DNA of 64,000 nucleotides from JBHJGM01 sp050331815 (lineage in GTDB: Bacteria; Verrucomicrobiota; Verrucomicrobiia; Opitutales; JBHJGM01). Both the position numbers and the translations under genes were made by a program. The notes beneath the pieces were generated by a model, which was given only the letters and a program-made list of their open reading frames with translations, did no database searches and was not told the DNA's origin. The stretch covers positions 71,782 to 135,781 of the forward strand of contig JBHJGM010000016.1 in NCBI GenBank assembly GCA_050331815.1, given 5' to 3'. This document shows, in pieces, positions 61,647 through 64,000 of the stretch (positions are counted from its first letter, which is position 1; the number at the start of each line of letters is the position of its first letter).

Positions 61647-62240
61647 ATGACCGCATCCGACGATGAAGTCCGCAGGCGGGCGCAGGCCCTGTCGCTGAGC
61701 CAGCCGCAGATGGAGATGGAGCGTGTGGGCTTCGACGGGCTGCCCGAGGTGACTTTGCCGGAGGGCTATACGCTACGGCAGGCAGGGCCAGGCGACACCG
61801 ATGCCGCGCAGTGGTGCGCCGTCATTGGCCGGGCCTTTGGGGATCCGCGGGACTATCCGGAATGGAAGCGCGCAATGATCGACCGCGCGGACGCCAACCC
61901 AGAACACATTCTGTTTGTCTGCGACCGGGAGGGCACGCCGGTGGCCACGGCGTCTGCCTACGGAGATGCCGTGGACGGCTACGTGCATTACGTAGGGGTG
62001 TTGCCCGAACACGCCGGGCAAGGGCTGGGCTATCAGGTGAGTCTGGCCGTGCTGCACCGGTTTGCAGGGCGTGGTTGCAGGCGCGCATGGCTGGTAACCG
62101 ACGACTTTCGACACCCAGCAATCCGCACGTATTGGAAGCTGGGCTTCAGGCCGCGCATGGCCCATTGGAGCCATCCCTATCGCTGGCAAGCCGTAGCCGA
62201 AACGCTCGGACTGCCGGACTTGGCAGGGGGCTGCAATTAA
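61647..62240 (+). CDS. GNAT family N-acetyltransferase
   Basis: 197 aa from ATG 61647; a GTG two codons upstream is possible. The GNAT domain covers about residues 40-165 with motif A YVHYVGVLPEHAGQGLGYQVSLAVLHRF (QGLGY), and AIRTYWKLGFRP as motif B. The N-terminal 40 residues (ALSLSQPQMEMERVGFDGLPEV) may be a partial second domain. Divergent from purA. Substrate unknown. Confidence 0.85.
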   Translation: MTASDDEVRRRAQALSLSQPQMEMERVGFDGLPEVTLPEGYTLRQAGPGDTDAAQWCAVIGRAFGDPRDYPEWKRAMIDRADANPEHILFVCDREGTPVATASAYGDAVDGYVHYVGVLPEHAGQGLGYQVSLAVLHRFAGRGCRRAWLVTDDFRHPAIRTYWKLGFRPRMAHWSHPYRWQAVAETLGLPDLAGGCN

Positions 62241-62260
62241 GACGTAGCTAGGAGCCTGGC

Positions 62261-63970
62261 TCAGCTCTCCTTGGTGGTTTTGACTTCGACAACGTCGTGG
62301 GGGGCGGCTTCGCGGAGGCCGGCCTGAGTGATGCGGATGTAGCGGGCGTTGGTACGGAGTTCGGCGAGGTTGCGCGCGCCGAGGTAGCCAAGGCCGCTCT
62401 GGATGCCACCGGCGATTTCGCCGAGGATTTGGTCGGCCGGGCCGGCGATCTCCTTGAGGGCTTCGATGCCCTCGGCGGCCACCTTGCCGTTGCCCATATC
62501 GGAGGCCTTCTTTGAGTTCTCGCCCTGACTGCGTTCGACGGGCTGGTAGTCGTTGGCGTCGTGACCATAGCGCGCGGCCGAGCCCGCCTTCATCGCTTCG
62601 TGCGAGCCCATCCCGCGGTACTGCTTGTAGAGCTTACCGTTGATCTCGATGATGTTGCCGGGGGCTTCGGCGCAGCCGGCCAGCATGCCGCCGCACATAA
62701 CGGCGTCGGCCAGCGTGAGCGCCTTGACGATGTCGCCGCTTTTGGTGAGGCCACCGTCGGCGAGGATGCGCACACCCTTCTTTTGCGCAGCGCGCGAGGC
62801 AAGGTAGACCGCCGTTAACTGAGGGATGCCGACCCCTGCCACGATGCGGGTTGTGCAGATGGAGCCAGGCCCCTGCCCCACTTTGACAACGTCGGCCCCA
62901 GCCTCGGCAAGGAACTCCACGCCGGCACCCGAGGTGACGTTACCGGCAATCAGGGTGAGGTCGGGAAACTGATCGCGCACGAGGCGAACGGCTTCGCCCA
63001 CGCCCTTGCTAAAGCCGTGCGCGGTCGAGACAGCCACCACGTCGAGGCCCTCGCCCACGAGGTTGGTGACGTGTTCGACGAGGCGGTCGCGGTCGAGTGC
63101 GCCGTCGCGGGTGCGCGGAGCGGTCACGGCGGCCCCACAAAGCAGGCGAAACTGCGCGTCGCGGGCGGGCCGCACGTTGGTTCGCTGCTCGTCATTGATG
63201 CGCTCGATGTCGGAAAGGGTGAAGAGGCCCCGGAGGCGGTCGTCGTCGTCGACCACCAGGAGCTTGTGGATGCCAAAGTTCTGGTCGAAGAAGGCGTCGG
63301 CGGCGGCGATGGCGTTCTCGCCGAGGTCAGCCTCGCGGATGGTGCGGACCTCCGCGCGCGGCTGCATGGAATCGGCAACCTTGCGGTCGGCGTAGCGCTC
63401 TTTCACCACGCGGCCCGGCAGCAGCCCCAGCAACACGCCCCGCGCGTCGACCACCGGGAAGGTCGAAAACTTGTAGCCCTTCTTGTCGATCATCGCGAGG
63501 ACATCGCTGATGTACTCGTTGGGGCCGACCTTGATGGGCTCCTGGATGAGGCCGTGGATGTTGTTTTTGACCTTGCCGACCTGCCGCACCTGGTCGCGCT
63601 CGGACATATTGTAATGGATGAGGCCGAGGCCCCCGTTGCGAGCCATGGCGATGGCCATCTCCGCCTCGGTGACAGTGTCCATGTCTGCCGAGAGGATGGG
63701 CAGGGGCAGACGAATGCGTTCGGAGAGAAGGGTGTCGAGGCTGGTCTGGCGCGGCAGGACCTCCGAGTAAGCGGTGGCCAGAGTGACGTCGTCGTAGGTC
63801 AAGCCGAAGGGCGCGTTATGTGCGAAGAAAACGTCGGCGGGCTGATAAAAGGCGTCGTCGGACTGGCTGAGCGGAGTCGAAGCAGCTGGGTCCGCTGTGG
63901 GGACATGAGGCGTCGCTTGCCGGGCCGCCGTGGCGGGCGTCGATGAATCGGATTCGCTGGTCTGGAGCAT
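62261..63970 (-). CDS. guaB: Inosine-5'-monophosphate dehydrogenase
   Basis: 569 aa from ATG 63970; a GTG at 63997 could add nine residues. IMP to XMP, the guanine branch. Start of the barrel: FGLTYDDVTLATAYSEVLP, ILSADMDTVTEAEMAIAMARNGGLGLIH. Two CBS domains lie at about 145-260. The NAD/IMP site is DVVKVGQGPGSICTTRIVAGVG with the catalytic Cys near 369; the flap region is KQYRGMGSHEAM. The N-terminal extension (Ser/Thr/Ala-rich, about 45 residues) and altered flap AARYGHDANDYQPVERSQGENS are longer than usual. Convergent with the GNAT gene. Confidence 0.96.
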   Translation of the reverse strand: MLQTSESDSSTPATAARQATPHVPTADPAASTPLSQSDDAFYQPADVFFAHNAPFGLTYDDVTLATAYSEVLPRQTSLDTLLSERIRLPLPILSADMDTVTEAEMAIAMARNGGLGLIHYNMSERDQVRQVGKVKNNIHGLIQEPIKVGPNEYISDVLAMIDKKGYKFSTFPVVDARGVLLGLLPGRVVKERYADRKVADSMQPRAEVRTIREADLGENAIAAADAFFDQNFGIHKLLVVDDDDRLRGLFTLSDIERINDEQRTNVRPARDAQFRLLCGAAVTAPRTRDGALDRDRLVEHVTNLVGEGLDVVAVSTAHGFSKGVGEAVRLVRDQFPDLTLIAGNVTSGAGVEFLAEAGADVVKVGQGPGSICTTRIVAGVGIPQLTAVYLASRAAQKKGVRILADGGLTKSGDIVKALTLADAVMCGGMLAGCAEAPGNIIEINGKLYKQYRGMGSHEAMKAGSAARYGHDANDYQPVERSQGENSKKASDMGNGKVAAEGIEALKEIAGPADQILGEIAGGIQSGLGYLGARNLAELRTNARYIRITQAGLREAAPHDVVEVKTTKES

Positions 63971-64000
63971 GGCGGGCACGTTGGTTGCGTTGCCCACGGT

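Noticed and set aside
61430..61648. 73-residue N-terminal extension of PurA
   Set aside because: No homology, and a good start lies at 61429 where the family fold begins.

Overview
The window comes from a GC-rich (roughly 60-65% by eye) Gram-negative bacterium, most probably a member of the Verrucomicrobiota, class Opitutae (Puniceicoccales/Opitutales-like). Support for this: LpxA (an LPS-type outer membrane), many lipoproteins, a PEP-CTERM protein together with a TIGR03790-family protein (both families track with exosortase), sulfatases and large secreted putative glycoside hydrolases, and a divergent PurA. The taxonomic call is inference from gene content; no rRNA is present.

Layout. (1) 1-11.7 kb, all on +: a housekeeping run. 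It holds the end of a RibB-type riboflavin gene with a degenerate GTP cyclohydrolase II half, a GNAT acetyltransferase, ribH, nusB, ftsY, aroB, an unknown gene, lpxA, pdxA, an IscA/ErpA-type Fe-S protein, infC, a cell-wall amidase, crcB and a TIGR03790 protein. (2) 11.8-14.2 kb: clpP and an LCAT-like lipoprotein on -, then tRNA-Pro(UGG). (3) 14.3-19.2 kb: a five-gene envelope operon (PEGA/CsgG-like, CsgG-like, COG3014-like TPR lipoprotein, YcfL, LpoB) closed by a good terminator; it probably serves regulation of peptidoglycan synthases. (4) 19.4-38.5 kb: an accessory, carbohydrate-oriented region with DUF2237, ADP-ribosylglycohydrolase, a large secreted clan GH-A-like enzyme, an aldo/keto reductase, a 1388-aa secreted putative hydrolase, a methyltransferase, a GH130 phosphorylase, three sulfatases without signal peptides, a cytoplasmic GH-A-like protein, a PEP-CTERM CHRD protein and a toxin-antitoxin remnant. 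(5) 38.6-50.7 kb: LysM protein, two Nudix hydrolases, Gfo/Idh/MocA oxidoreductase, DeoR-type regulator, polysaccharide export protein, M28 peptidase, a second large secreted hydrolase paralogous to the one in region 4, a Y-family polymerase, tRNA-Ile2(CAU) and a Cys-rich mini-protein. (6) 50.7-64 kb, mostly on -: aldehyde dehydrogenase, metW-metX, a DUF3108 lipoprotein, glgP, an unknown + strand gene, a divergent purA, a GNAT and guaB.

How it fits together. The ends of the window are core metabolism: riboflavin, shikimate, PLP, Met, purines and glycogen. The middle looks like capture and breakdown of sulfated and/or mannose-containing polysaccharide, with secreted enzymes outside and desulfation plus phosphorolysis inside. 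Intergenic DNA carries several families of short palindromic repeats: a 58-bp double-hairpin element, a CATTGCGAG-type element in three copies, an ACCACGAA-type element and a 60-bp tandem repeat. I see no insertion sequences, prophage, CRISPR array or rRNA.

No complete new multi-gene system stands out. The strongest leads are the two paralogous secreted proteins with a possible new glycoside hydrolase catalytic module, the cytoplasmic sulfatase/GH130 island, the cysteine-less RibA half, the expanded LpoB/CsgG operon, and the repeat element that supplies a gene's stop codon.
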